Origin: Sphingobacterium hungaricum
Lineage (GTDB): Bacteria; Bacteroidota; Bacteroidia; Sphingobacteriales; Sphingobacteriaceae
DNA: 64,000 nt
Assembly (NCBI RefSeq): GCF_015210005.1
Contig: NZ_MU158697.1
Location: forward strand, 186,001-250,000
Direction of reading: 5' to 3'
The notes beneath the pieces are model-generated. The model did no database searches. It was given only the letters and a program-made list of their open reading frames with translations, and had not been told where the DNA came from. The position numbers and the translations under genes were made by a program. This document shows positions 37,696-46,432 of the stretch, one piece after another (the stretch's first letter is position 1; every line of letters starts with the position of its first letter).

Positions 37696-37714
37696 AGAAT
37701 CTTTGTTGCTAGAA

Positions 37715-38110
37715 TTATTGCATTGATGCCGTTAATTCTGTTGTTAATTGTTGTTGCCACTCAGCCCATTTCTGAGCATCTTCTGGAGTCATTTTTGCGG
37801 CCGCTTCTTGTGCTTTAGTAGCCCATTCAGTATTTTTTGCTGCCAATTCTTGTAGTAAAGTAGCATCTTTAGCTTTATATGCATCGATATATGAATGCAT
37901 AAATGTGTTGTATTCATTCGCTAAAGTTTGTACCTCTGGACTCGAGAATGTCGGAACAGCAACATGTGAATGAGTTTCAGCAGGTGCCGGAGCCGTTTGA
38001 TTTTCAACAACAACTACTGTAGTGTCTTTGTTATCTTCTGCTTTTTTCTCGCTATTACAAGCAACAAATAAGAAAGATACAACTCCTAAGCCTAAAATTA
38101 ATTTTTTCAT
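37715..38110 (-). CDS. Small lipoprotein of unknown function
   Basis: 131 residues with lipobox FVAC (Cys18), followed by a charged and Pro/Ala-rich linker (about 19-55, with a short Val run) and a helical C-terminal domain rich in Ala, Gln, Glu and Lys (about 60-131). No family is recognised. Its own terminator and a long upstream gap suggest an independent, perhaps well-expressed, gene. The helical domain could be a periplasmic spacer, but this is speculation. Confidence 0.7.
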   Translation of the reverse strand: MKKLILGLGVVSFLFVACNSEKKAEDNKDTTVVVVENQTAPAPAETHSHVAVPTFSSPEVQTLANEYNTFMHSYIDAYKAKDATLLQELAAKNTEWATKAQEAAAKMTPEDAQKWAEWQQQLTTELTASMQ

Positions 38111-38434
38111 TTCTTTAGTTATTAAATAATATTTAAGTGTTAATTAAATTAAAAGTATTGATATTTTTTAAACATCTATTAATCAGCGGAAAAATTTTAA
38201 ACATTAATTTTTTGTTAACAGTTATTCTCGCTTTATGCCTTTAAAAACTGTATTTTTTGCCTTTTTGTTTTTAAAATAAAAACAAAATTCTTTCGGATTG
38301 TAACAAAAACCTCGACATTAATGGAGATTCGCGGTAATTAGTTGAGGTCATTTTAATTATTTCTTGTTGTCACAATGCTTTATTAATTTTAATGGCTAAT
38401 ATTACAATTCGCAAAAAACTGTTGCCATAATAAA
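38111..38434. other. Intergenic region without a gene (divergent control region)
   Basis: This 324-base A/T-rich gap lies between the divergent lipoprotein and proB genes. No coding frame is convincing. Two weak structures are visible: an A/T inverted repeat around 38265-38285 (TTGTTTT with AAAACAA) and a possible stem of CCTCGAC (38310-38316) with GTTGAGG (38341-38347), using one G-U pair. No complete TTTG/TAnnTTTG promoter was found in either direction. Confidence 0.5.
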
Positions 38435-39469
38435 ATGAAAAAGCCAATACTCGTATTAAAAATTGGATCTGCTGCAATAACAACAAAAGATGGAGAGATC
38501 GATGAACAGATTGTATTAGAAATAGCAAGACAAACCGCTCAAGTTCAAAAGAAATACAACATTGTCATCGTTTCCTCGGGCGCGGTAGCTGCAGGTAAAA
38601 AATACCTAACTACGTATTCTGGAACCTTATCGGAGAGAAAAGCCGCCGCTGCGATCGGAAATCCGCTATTGGTCAGGACGTATGCTACTTATTTTAAACC
38701 TTTTAAGATAGCATTGGCGCAGAGTTTATGTGAGCGTCAGCACTTTGCAAATCGCGATCAGTTTTTGCAGTTAAAAAATACCTACGAGGAACTGTGGAAA
38801 AATAACATCATTCCAATCGCCAATGAAAATGATGTAGTCAGTAATAAGGAATTAAAGTTTTCGGACAATGATGAGTTGGCAACCTTAATTGCAACTGGAT
38901 TCGGGGCTGAACTGCTGTTATTTAGCACCTCCGTGCCTGGCGTTCTGGATGAAAAAGGGAATGTAATTTCCGAAATAAAAGTAATTGACAAACAGGCATT
39001 GGCCTTAGCCAAAAAAGAAAAATCTGCTGTTGGTTTAGGAGGAATGACTTCCAAACTAAATTTTGCTCGATTGGCTAATCAAATGGGTATTGAAGTCGTA
39101 ATCTTTAGTATGAATACCGAAGACGGGTTCCTTAAGGCCATAAAAGGAGAAACAGGAACTCGTTGCCATGCACAAGGAAAAAAACTCTCTTCACGTAACA
39201 AATGGTTGGCAAGCGGCAGCCTGATTGCAGGATTAGTTATCGTCGATGAGGGTGCGATCGAGGCTTTGAAAAATAGAAAGAGCCTATTAGCTGTGGGAAT
39301 CAAATCCGTTCCTCAAGATTTTGAGGCTGGAGAAGTTTTCCAGATTGCTGATCAAGACGGTTTAGTGTATGCTGTCGCAAAAGCAAAAATCGACTCGAAT
39401 AGCCTAAATTCCTCGGATCTTAAAAAAAATATAGCGTTGGCACATGCGAATGACATTGTGCTTTTATAA
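38435..39469 (+). CDS. proB: Glutamate 5-kinase
   Basis: 344 residues: an amino-acid kinase domain (about 1-240) with 'VLKIGSAAITTKDGEID', 'VSSGAVAAGKKYL' and 'ENDVVSNKELKFSDNDELATLIA', followed by a C-terminal PUA domain (about 255-340: 'GLVIVDEGAIEALKNRKSLL'). It phosphorylates glutamate in the first step of proline synthesis. proA follows after 10 bases. Confidence 0.92.
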   Translation: MKKPILVLKIGSAAITTKDGEIDEQIVLEIARQTAQVQKKYNIVIVSSGAVAAGKKYLTTYSGTLSERKAAAAIGNPLLVRTYATYFKPFKIALAQSLCERQHFANRDQFLQLKNTYEELWKNNIIPIANENDVVSNKELKFSDNDELATLIATGFGAELLLFSTSVPGVLDEKGNVISEIKVIDKQALALAKKEKSAVGLGGMTSKLNFARLANQMGIEVVIFSMNTEDGFLKAIKGETGTRCHAQGKKLSSRNKWLASGSLIAGLVIVDEGAIEALKNRKSLLAVGIKSVPQDFEAGEVFQIADQDGLVYAVAKAKIDSNSLNSSDLKKNIALAHANDIVLL

Positions 39470-39479
39470 TCAAAAAAAA

Positions 39480-40718
39480 ATGAAAACCATACAAAACCAA
39501 CTGATTGCAGCAAAATCCGCTTTGAAATCCATCGCAAAAGCAAATAAATTTGATGTTTTGCATGGCATAGCCAATTCATTGCTGAATAATTCAGAAGCAA
39601 TTGAAAAGGCTAATCAACTGGATTTGGAAGCGATGGATAAAAATGATCCAAAATACGATCGCTTAATCTTAAATGGACAGCGCATTCGCGATTTGGCGAA
39701 AAGCGTACAGCACCTAGCAAATTTAGAAGATCCGACCAACAAAATTCTTTCCTCAAAAAAACTGAACAATGGACTACTGATTGAGAAAAAGACGGTTGCT
39801 TTGGGAGTGGTTGCCGTTATTTACGAATCAAGGCCAAATGTAACCGTTGATGTCGCGGCAATATGTCTACAGTCAGGAAACGTTTGTGTGCTCCGTGGCG
39901 GAACAGATGCCTGGCATAGCAACACGATTTTAGTCAATCTGATTCAAAAAGTTCTTGAAGATCAAGGATTAGACCCGAACTGTGTGCAGTTGCTTCCTAC
40001 GGACCGAGAATTGGTAGAAGAATTGCTGACGGCAACTAAATATGTCGACATTATAATTCCGAGAGGGTCTCAAAGTTTAATCAATTTTGTGAGGGAACAT
40101 GCGAAAGTTCCTGTGATAGAAACCGGAGCTGGCGTTTGCCATACTTACGTAGAAGAAACGGCAGATTTGGACAAAGCTGCAAAGATTGTTGCGAATGCTA
40201 AGATTTCTAGGCCTTCGGTCTGCAATGCACTAGATACCGTTTTATTGGATAAGTCTATAGCGCAGGATTTCCTTTCAAAACTCAAACCTTATTTTGAAGA
40301 ACATCAAGTAGAAATATTTGCGGATGAATCGTCCTATGCTTATTTAAATCAGGCGAACTATCCTTACTTACAGCATGCGCAAGAGGAAGATTTCGGAAGA
40401 GAGTTTTTAGATTTTAAATGTTCTATTGCGATTGTGGATTCGACCGACGATGCTTTGGCACATATTGCGAACTACTCTTCAAAACATTCTGAATGCATTG
40501 TCTCAACTGACGAAACAAAAATTGTTCAGTTTATGAACGAAGTGGACGCAGCTGCTGTCTATGCAAATGCTTCAACGCGATTCACCGATGGAGGAGAATT
40601 TGGCTTAGGAGCAGAAATCGGCATATCCACTCAAAAATTGCACGCAAGAGGACCATTTGCTTTGGAAAAGTTGGTGACCGAAAAATGGTTTGTGACAGGC
40701 GATGGACAAATACGCTAA
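39480..40718 (+). CDS. proA: Glutamate-5-semialdehyde dehydrogenase
   Basis: 412 residues from the ATG at 39480; an upstream in-frame ATG at 39444 overlaps proB and gives a poor N-terminus. The aldehyde-dehydrogenase fold carries 'GVVAVIYESRPNVTVDVAA', catalytic Cys248 in 'RPSVCNALDTVL', and 'TDGGEFGLGAEIGISTQKLH' near the end. It reduces glutamyl phosphate to the semialdehyde. It is co-transcribed with proB. Confidence 0.93.
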   Translation: MKTIQNQLIAAKSALKSIAKANKFDVLHGIANSLLNNSEAIEKANQLDLEAMDKNDPKYDRLILNGQRIRDLAKSVQHLANLEDPTNKILSSKKLNNGLLIEKKTVALGVVAVIYESRPNVTVDVAAICLQSGNVCVLRGGTDAWHSNTILVNLIQKVLEDQGLDPNCVQLLPTDRELVEELLTATKYVDIIIPRGSQSLINFVREHAKVPVIETGAGVCHTYVEETADLDKAAKIVANAKISRPSVCNALDTVLLDKSIAQDFLSKLKPYFEEHQVEIFADESSYAYLNQANYPYLQHAQEEDFGREFLDFKCSIAIVDSTDDALAHIANYSSKHSECIVSTDETKIVQFMNEVDAAAVYANASTRFTDGGEFGLGAEIGISTQKLHARGPFALEKLVTEKWFVTGDGQIR

Positions 40719-40769
40719 CCTATTTAGGATGCTGCGCAATGATAATTAAACGAAAATAAAAACTTAACA

Positions 40770-41171
40770 ATGGGAATCAGATTTGAAAAAGATACGATCT
40801 TAAATTGGATCAACGAAATGGGAAAATTCCTTCGCTTGCTTGTCGATAAATGGGAATCTTTTGATGAATCGACAGAGTCGGTTGAAGTTCATCAAGGGTA
40901 TAAAGATTTTTTCAATACGGAAAGACAGACTTTCTTAACATTTGATAGCGATGAATTAACGGATTACATTGTGCAGCATTTCCAGATTGAACAAATTCGG
41001 CCTTTGGCATTATTATTTATGTATGATGGATTGTTAAGTTCTGATAAGAGCGAGCAACAGAATCTATTGCTAAAGGCAAAATTCCTACTGGAATATGTTG
41101 CCAAAGAAACTGGAAATTTTTCTTTTGAAGATTTCGGGCATTTAAAAACAATTGGCGACCATTTAGAGTAA
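40770..41171 (+). CDS. Conserved-looking small helical protein, unknown function
   Basis: 133 residues, no signal peptide or membrane segment, mainly amphipathic helices with many Glu, Asp, Phe and Leu residues ('WINEMGKFLRLLVDKWESF', 'LALLFMYDGLLSSDKSEQ'). It starts 51 bases after proA on the same strand and could share that mRNA. No family was recognised. The good reading frame and compact composition support a real gene; the function is open. Confidence 0.7.
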   Translation: MGIRFEKDTILNWINEMGKFLRLLVDKWESFDESTESVEVHQGYKDFFNTERQTFLTFDSDELTDYIVQHFQIEQIRPLALLFMYDGLLSSDKSEQQNLLLKAKFLLEYVAKETGNFSFEDFGHLKTIGDHLE

Positions 41172-41199
41172 GGCCGCCATTGTTCATCGATGTTTAGTT

Positions 41200-42339
41200 T
41201 TATCTTAATATCTCTCTTGCAATCACGAGACGCTGTATCTCTGAAGTTCCTTCATAGATTTGGGTAATTTTTGCATCACGCATCAAGCGCTCAACATGGT
41301 ATTCTTTCACGTAACCATAACCACCATGAATCTGAACTGCTTCAACCGTATGCTTCATTGCAACTTCAGAAGCATGGAGTTTAGCCATAGCAGCCTCTTT
41401 TCCATAAGGCAAACCCTGATCCTTTTTCCAAGCAGCTTTGTACGTCAATAAGCGAGCCGCTTCAATTTCCACTTCCATATCTGCCAATTTGAACTGTATG
41501 GCTTGATGCTCACTTATTGGCTTCCCAAACGTCTTGCGCTCCTTGCTATAAGCCAATGCCAAATCATATGCGCCTGCCGCAATTCCTAAAGCTTGGGCAG
41601 CGATTCCAATACGTCCGCCATCTAGTGTTTTCATTGCGAACTTAAATCCGAATCCCTCTTCTCCTATCCGGTTCGCTTTGGGAACCTTCGTGTCCGAAAA
41701 CATCAACGAATGTGTATCCGAACTTCGAATTCCTAGTTTATTTTCTTTAGGACCAATTGTAAATCCGTCCATTCCTTTTTCAACAATAAGCACATTGATA
41801 CCACGATGTCCCTTTTCTACATCCGTTTGGGCAATGATCAGATAAATGTCCGAATTGCCACCGTTTGTAATCCAATTCTTTGTCCCGTTGAGTAGGTAGT
41901 AATCACCCATGTCAATCGCTGTCGTATGCTGTGAAGTTGCATCAGAACCCGCCTCAGGTTCAGATAAGGCAAATGCACCCAACTTTTCGCCAGAAGCTAG
42001 TGGTTTTAAATATTTCTGTTTCTGCTCCTCGGTCCCGAAGGCATTCAAACCATAACAGACCAACGAGTTATGCGCTGACATTATTACCGCCGTGGAAGCG
42101 TCAATTTTTGCAATTTCTTCCAATACCAGAACATAAGCCAATGCATCCATTCCGGCACCACCATATTCTTCTGGGACCATCATTCCCATAAAACCCAATT
42201 CACCCATTTTTTTGACGAAGTCAAATGGAAATTTTGCCAGTTCATCGCGTTCGATAACCCCAGGTTTCAATTCTTGAGCAAACTCTCGAGCTGCTTCACG
42301 AATCATGCGATGTTCTTCAGATAATTCAAAATGCATCAT
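41200..42339 (-). CDS. Acyl-CoA dehydrogenase
   Basis: About 379 residues; adjacent ATGs at 42339 and 42336 are both possible, and the TTG at 42345 is unlikely. ACAD features are '[17 protein letters not shown]', '[14 protein letters not shown]', '[19 protein letters not shown]', and '[19 protein letters not shown]', whose Glu is the expected catalytic base in short/branched- and short-chain enzymes. It makes the double bond in acyl-CoA substrates using FAD and passes electrons to ETF. A TATATTTG box lies 20 bases upstream on the - strand (42359-42366). Confidence 0.92.
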   Translation of the reverse strand: MMHFELSEEHRMIREAAREFAQELKPGVIERDELAKFPFDFVKKMGELGFMGMMVPEEYGGAGMDALAYVLVLEEIAKIDASTAVIMSAHNSLVCYGLNAFGTEEQKQKYLKPLASGEKLGAFALSEPEAGSDATSQHTTAIDMGDYYLLNGTKNWITNGGNSDIYLIIAQTDVEKGHRGINVLIVEKGMDGFTIGPKENKLGIRSSDTHSLMFSDTKVPKANRIGEEGFGFKFAMKTLDGGRIGIAAQALGIAAGAYDLALAYSKERKTFGKPISEHQAIQFKLADMEVEIEAARLLTYKAAWKKDQGLPYGKEAAMAKLHASEVAMKHTVEAVQIHGGYGYVKEYHVERLMRDAKITQIYEGTSEIQRLVIAREILR

Positions 42340-42358
42340 ATACAAGTTGTTGGTTAGT

Positions 42359-42366
42359 CAAATATA
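42359..42366 (-). promoter_or_regulatory. Candidate -7 element of the acyl-CoA dehydrogenase gene
   Basis: The - strand reads TATATTTG, 20 bases before the ATG. No -33 match was found at standard spacing. Confidence 0.35.
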
Positions 42367-42422
42367 CAAATTTTTATTATGCTTGCATAGTATTTTTAAT
42401 ATGGAATTTTTACCTTAATTTC

Positions 42423-42962
42423 ATGGTAAAATATTTATCCATGAGTTTTAGCAACCTACAATTAGAAATTAAGGATTTACCCCAATGGGAAGCCGTCCAA
42501 TTTCAGCCCATTTCAAAAAGATATTTAACCGTCATTATTATCAATTATGTGATTGTTTGGTTTTTTATTCTTCTCGCTGCAGGGATCGTGATTTTCAACA
42601 CGGAGGACATCTCTAAAACGAACGGATTGATTTTCGGAGTTTCTGTGACTGCGCTTTTTTTATTTTTCATCGTGATGAGTGTCTTGGCATTCAAAAAAAG
42701 AGGCTATGCAATCCGAGAAAAAGATGTGCTCTACAAAGCAGGATTATTGGGTTTTCACACAGTCATCATCCCTTACAAACACATTCAACACGTGAAGGTG
42801 AAAGAATCATTTATTTCTAGGATGTTCAAATTGGTGACTTTAGAAATGTATACTGCCGGAGCTGGACGAAACATGTTGATTCAAGGCTTGGAACGAGACG
42901 AAGCCGAACGCTTGCAACAATTTATTGTCAGCAAAATAACGGACGAATCAGAAGCCAATTAA
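42423..42962 (+). CDS. Bacterial PH-domain membrane protein (YdbS-like)
   Basis: 179 residues with two adjacent membrane helices (about 37-60 and 68-90), then a bPH2/DUF304 domain ('RGYAIREKDVLYKAGLLG', 'IIPYKHIQHVKV'). The gene is one base away from a larger protein with repeated bPH2 domains, the same pairing as YdbS-YdbT in Bacillus, which affects resistance to some antimicrobials. The biochemical role is unknown. Confidence 0.78.
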   Translation: MVKYLSMSFSNLQLEIKDLPQWEAVQFQPISKRYLTVIIINYVIVWFFILLAAGIVIFNTEDISKTNGLIFGVSVTALFLFFIVMSVLAFKKRGYAIREKDVLYKAGLLGFHTVIIPYKHIQHVKVKESFISRMFKLVTLEMYTAGAGRNMLIQGLERDEAERLQQFIVSKITDESEAN

Positions 42963-42963
42963 T

Positions 42964-44469
42964 ATGAATCAACAAATTGACTTCACTCAACCCCAGCGTC
43001 TGAACTTTTTTGGCGTTTTTGTTTCTGGAATAAAATTTTTCTTACGCTTCATCCGCGCGTTCGGAATCGCTTTCTTATTCATCCTGATAAAAAATTCATC
43101 TATGTTTTTCTCTGGATGGTTTTGGTTGGGCTTATTAGGGATTTTCGTGCTAATTATGCTCTTTGCCTACCTGAATTATCTCAATTTCTGGTATTACATT
43201 GACCCTGTCAATAAAGAATTTATCATTAAGAGGGGAATTCTGAATAAGGAGCGCGTAGTCATTAAATTCGATAAAATACTTCAAATCAATATCGTACAAA
43301 ACGTCATTCAGCAAGCGCTGGATTTGTATAGCGTCGAAGTAGAATCTTCAGGTAGCAAGGAAACTGAAATTGATTTATTTGCGCTGGATGAAGAAACAGC
43401 GCAATCTTTGAAAAATTATATTCTAGTCTTAAAAGGTGACTTAAATACAGATTTTCAACAGAATGAGTCGTACATTGAAGACCAGCAGGAATTGTTGTTC
43501 GAATTAAAAGCAAAAGATATTTTTGTCGTTTCATTGTTTTCGAATTATAGACAAGGCATGTTGCTATTCTTCGCTTTCTTGATTACGATTTTTAATCAAG
43601 TTTCGGAATACCTATTTCAAGACGGTTTGTTAGCATTTTTTGAAGACTTTTCAGTCACGCTCTTATTGTCGCAGATCGCCATTATTCTGTTTGTTATTCT
43701 CCTCGTTCCTATTTTAATCAATCTGGTTAGGTATTTTATCACCTACTATAATTTCCAGATGAATAGAAGCAAAAAAGGTGTTTTGAATATGCATTACGGA
43801 TTATTTAATTTAAAAGATTTGATATTCAACCGGGATAAGGTGCAACTGATTACTTCAACTCAAAACTGGGTTTTGAAGAAATTCAAATTGAGTATTGTGA
43901 CTTTGCAACAGGTTTTGACGGATGAACAAAAAGTGGAAAGTTCTTTAATTCACCTTCCGGGAATTACGGATTCAGACAAAACTATTTTGTACGGCATCTT
44001 ATTTGACAGAAATTTAGGGACTAAATTCCAGACCTATCTTCCATCGATACGCCTTTTTGTTTCCAGAACAATCAAAGTTTTCTTAGTCTTTATCGCTCTT
44101 GCTGCTATTGGATTTATCGCTTTCAGAGCAAACTTTATGGAAATTGCATGTGCTTGTGGATTTTTATTTCTGCTAGTGAGCTTATACAACTTTTTGTTCT
44201 ACCGAAATTATAAACTGCTGCAATACGATGATTTTATTATAAGAAAGGCCGGAGTTTGGGACATCAAAGAAACCATCGTTCCAATCAAGTCCGTTAATGC
44301 AGTTTCCGTTTCGCAGACCTTCTGGCAAGTCAGGCGAAAATTAGGAAATGTCGGGTTAAGTACCTCTTCCGGCGTAATTGATTTCGTGTTTTTCGATTTG
44401 AATTTGATGAATTCGCTGGCGAATGAAATACTGTATAGAATTGAAAAAGAATCTTTTAAAACAGCATAG
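42964..44469 (+). CDS. Multi-PH-domain membrane protein (YdbT-like)
   Basis: 501 residues with three pairs of membrane helices (about 25-70, 190-260 and 365-405), each followed by a bPH2 domain: 'FIIKRGILNKERVVIKFDKI', then 'GVLNMHYGLFNLKDLIF', then 'DFIIRKAGVWDIKETIVPIK'. This is the three-repeat YdbT layout. It is in one operon with the single-repeat partner, so the two probably form a membrane complex. Confidence 0.8.
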   Translation: MNQQIDFTQPQRLNFFGVFVSGIKFFLRFIRAFGIAFLFILIKNSSMFFSGWFWLGLLGIFVLIMLFAYLNYLNFWYYIDPVNKEFIIKRGILNKERVVIKFDKILQINIVQNVIQQALDLYSVEVESSGSKETEIDLFALDEETAQSLKNYILVLKGDLNTDFQQNESYIEDQQELLFELKAKDIFVVSLFSNYRQGMLLFFAFLITIFNQVSEYLFQDGLLAFFEDFSVTLLLSQIAIILFVILLVPILINLVRYFITYYNFQMNRSKKGVLNMHYGLFNLKDLIFNRDKVQLITSTQNWVLKKFKLSIVTLQQVLTDEQKVESSLIHLPGITDSDKTILYGILFDRNLGTKFQTYLPSIRLFVSRTIKVFLVFIALAAIGFIAFRANFMEIACACGFLFLLVSLYNFLFYRNYKLLQYDDFIIRKAGVWDIKETIVPIKSVNAVSVSQTFWQVRRKLGNVGLSTSSGVIDFVFFDLNLMNSLANEILYRIEKESFKTA

Positions 44470-44491
44470 TATACATCTAATAAAAATCTAC

Positions 44492-44499
44492 TATATTTG
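44492..44499 (+). promoter_or_regulatory. Candidate -7 element of the peroxiredoxin gene
   Basis: TATATTTG lies 39 bases before the ATG at 44539, in the 69-base gap after the PH-domain gene. The -33 element is not clear. Confidence 0.35.
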
Positions 44500-44538
44500 T
44501 AGAGTTAATAGGTTATTTTTTTACTAAAATTGAATACT

Positions 44539-45174
44539 ATGAGTTTAAGATTAGGTGATGATGCGCCAAACTTTAAAGCGCAAACTTCCATTGGAGATAT
44601 TGATTTTTATGACTATATACAAGATAGTTGGGTTGTTTTGTATTCGCATCCAGCAGATTTCACGCCCGTGTGCACGACAGAATTGGGCAGAACTGCACAA
44701 TTAAAGAATGAGTTCGAAAAGCGAAATGTAAAAGTTTTAGCCGTAAGTGTCGATTCGGTGGAAGATCACCATAAATGGATAAAGGACATCAACGAAACAC
44801 AAAATACAAACGTTGATTTTCCTCTTATTGCGGATAAAGATAGAGAAGTGGCTGAATTGTATGACATGATTCATCCAAATGCTTCAGCGACAGCTACCGT
44901 TCGTTCTGTGTTCGTTATTGGCCCAGATAAGAAGGTAAAACTTACGTTAACTTACCCAGCTTCGACAGGAAGAAATTTCGACGAGATTTTAAGGGTAATC
45001 GATTCTCTTCAGTTAACTGCAAATTATTCGGTAGCTACTCCTGCTGACTGGAAACATGGAGAAGATGTAATCGTTGTTCCGGCAATTAAAACAGAAGATA
45101 TTCCCGGTAAATTTCCAAAAGGATATACGGAGGTAAAACCTTATTTAAGGACGACTCCCCAACCGAATTTATAA
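44539..45174 (+). CDS. 1-Cys peroxiredoxin (Prx6 / AhpC-TSA family)
   Basis: 211 residues from the ATG at 44539 (the TTG at 44530 is less likely). The peroxidatic Cys45 sits in 'SHPADFTPVCTTELGR', and a long C-terminal domain includes 'TLTYPASTGRNFDEILRVID', typical of the Prx6 subgroup. A second conserved cysteine is not seen, consistent with a 1-Cys mechanism. It removes organic peroxides and hydrogen peroxide in the cytosol. Confidence 0.88.
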   Translation: MSLRLGDDAPNFKAQTSIGDIDFYDYIQDSWVVLYSHPADFTPVCTTELGRTAQLKNEFEKRNVKVLAVSVDSVEDHHKWIKDINETQNTNVDFPLIADKDREVAELYDMIHPNASATATVRSVFVIGPDKKVKLTLTYPASTGRNFDEILRVIDSLQLTANYSVATPADWKHGEDVIVVPAIKTEDIPGKFPKGYTEVKPYLRTTPQPNL

Positions 45175-45196
45175 TATTCGATATTCCTTTTATCTC

Positions 45197-45227
45197 AAAA
45201 AAGTCAACCGGTTCGGTTGACTTTTTT
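45197..45227 (+). terminator. Peroxiredoxin terminator
   Basis: AAAAAAGTCAACC (45197-45209) and GGTTGACTTTTTT (45215-45227) form a 13-bp stem with a 5-base loop. Confidence 0.85.
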
Positions 45228-45262
45228 GTTTACTAGACTTCTTAAGCAAGTGACCATAAAAG

Positions 45263-45298
45263 AAAATATCCCATCGAGAATTATCGATGGGATATTTT
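45263..45298 (-). terminator. Terminator of the sigma factor / protease operon
   Basis: A 15-bp stem (45263-45277 with 45284-45298, core ATATCCCATCGA) with a 6-base loop lies just past the protease stop on the - strand. It stands back-to-back with the peroxiredoxin terminator. Confidence 0.85.
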
Positions 45299-45322
45299 TA
45301 TAGTACGATGCGAAAGCAAAAA

Positions 45323-46420
45323 TTAGAATACTTTAACAATATAAACAAAGTCTTGCATTTTCTTAATCTGATCTGTTCTGGAAAGATTTGACAATGAATT
45401 TCTATTGTTTAGGATAATATTTCCTTTCAACGCATCAGCAGGAATTTTATTCAAAGTCGAAATCAATGCTGAAGTTTTGATAGCAAATGCTGCTCCATCT
45501 AAACCCTTTTGCTTTCCAGAGATAATTCCAATGATATTACCTTGATGATCTAAGACCGGACCACCGCTATTTCCTGGATTGACAGGAATAGAAATCTGAT
45601 AAGCAGTTGTGTCACCGCCATAACCCGTTGCAGAACTTAAGTAACCTTGTCCGTAAACCGCTTCGTCCCTAGGAAACCCTAACGTAAAGATATCTTCTCC
45701 GATGTCAGAATCTTGTTTCTTAAATGTATAAGGAATACTTTTCAACGATTTGAAGGTCGTATCGTTGATGAATAAAATCGCTAAATCTTTTTCGGCATCC
45801 GTATAAATAACTTCTGCTTTGTAAGCAATCCCTTTGTTATTTTGCAAATGGATTGAATCAGCTCCATTCACTACATGGTAATTCGTAACGACATATCCTT
45901 CTTTCGAAACAACAAAACCTGTAGCGCCATAATGCATTGCGCTAGCATTGTTATTTTTAGATTGAGAATTGATGTTATTGATTACCGCATTATGTGCATT
46001 TACATTGCGCTTCACGCTGTTCATCTCGCGTCTTAGTGCGCTGTAATCGGTCGTTGCTTTCTTAATGTTCGTAAAATAGCCCGTGAACAACAATGTCGAG
46101 AATGCAGAGATTACAGCAACAGCTGCTGCTACACCTGCGTTCAGACGTAATTTACGCCATAAAACGACAATGCCACTTTCTTTTTCGCGCGAAATTTTAA
46201 CCTCCGTATGGTAAGCGTTCGAAACTTGTTCAACTGTTGATTTAAAAATCAAACGATTGGACGTTTCTTTCATTTTATCTAAAAACTCTTTGTGCTGAGA
46301 CAGCTGAGATGCATATTCCGGATTAGAATCGCACAGAGCCTCAAAAGAGAATTTCTCTTCTGCGTCCATCTCCCCTTTCAGGTATCGATCCGCTAATTCC
46401 AAAAAATCAAATTGATTCAT
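45323..46420 (-). CDS. Membrane protein: anti-sigma-like N-terminus fused to trypsin-like (S1C) protease
   Basis: 365 residues. The N-terminal cytosolic part (about 1-90) has 'ELADRYLKGEMDAEEKFSF', as in anti-sigma proteins of the RsiW/FecR type. One membrane helix spans about 95-117, followed by a short coiled linker (about 125-155). A periplasmic chymotrypsin-fold domain (about 160-330) carries the full triad: His182 ('VTNYHVVNGAD'), Asp212 ('AEKDLAILF') and Ser285 ('NPGNSGGPVL'). There is no PDZ domain. It lies 12 bases after an ECF sigma gene, in the anti-sigma position. The inferred role is an envelope stress sensor in which protease state or substrate binding outside is coupled to the sigma factor inside. 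A plain membrane-tethered HtrA-like protease is the alternative. Confidence 0.78.
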   Translation of the reverse strand: MNQFDFLELADRYLKGEMDAEEKFSFEALCDSNPEYASQLSQHKEFLDKMKETSNRLIFKSTVEQVSNAYHTEVKISREKESGIVVLWRKLRLNAGVAAAVAVISAFSTLLFTGYFTNIKKATTDYSALRREMNSVKRNVNAHNAVINNINSQSKNNNASAMHYGATGFVVSKEGYVVTNYHVVNGADSIHLQNNKGIAYKAEVIYTDAEKDLAILFINDTTFKSLKSIPYTFKKQDSDIGEDIFTLGFPRDEAVYGQGYLSSATGYGGDTTAYQISIPVNPGNSGGPVLDHQGNIIGIISGKQKGLDGAAFAIKTSALISTLNKIPADALKGNIILNNRNSLSNLSRTDQIKKMQDFVYIVKVF

Positions 46421-46432
46421 GCTATTTACCTT

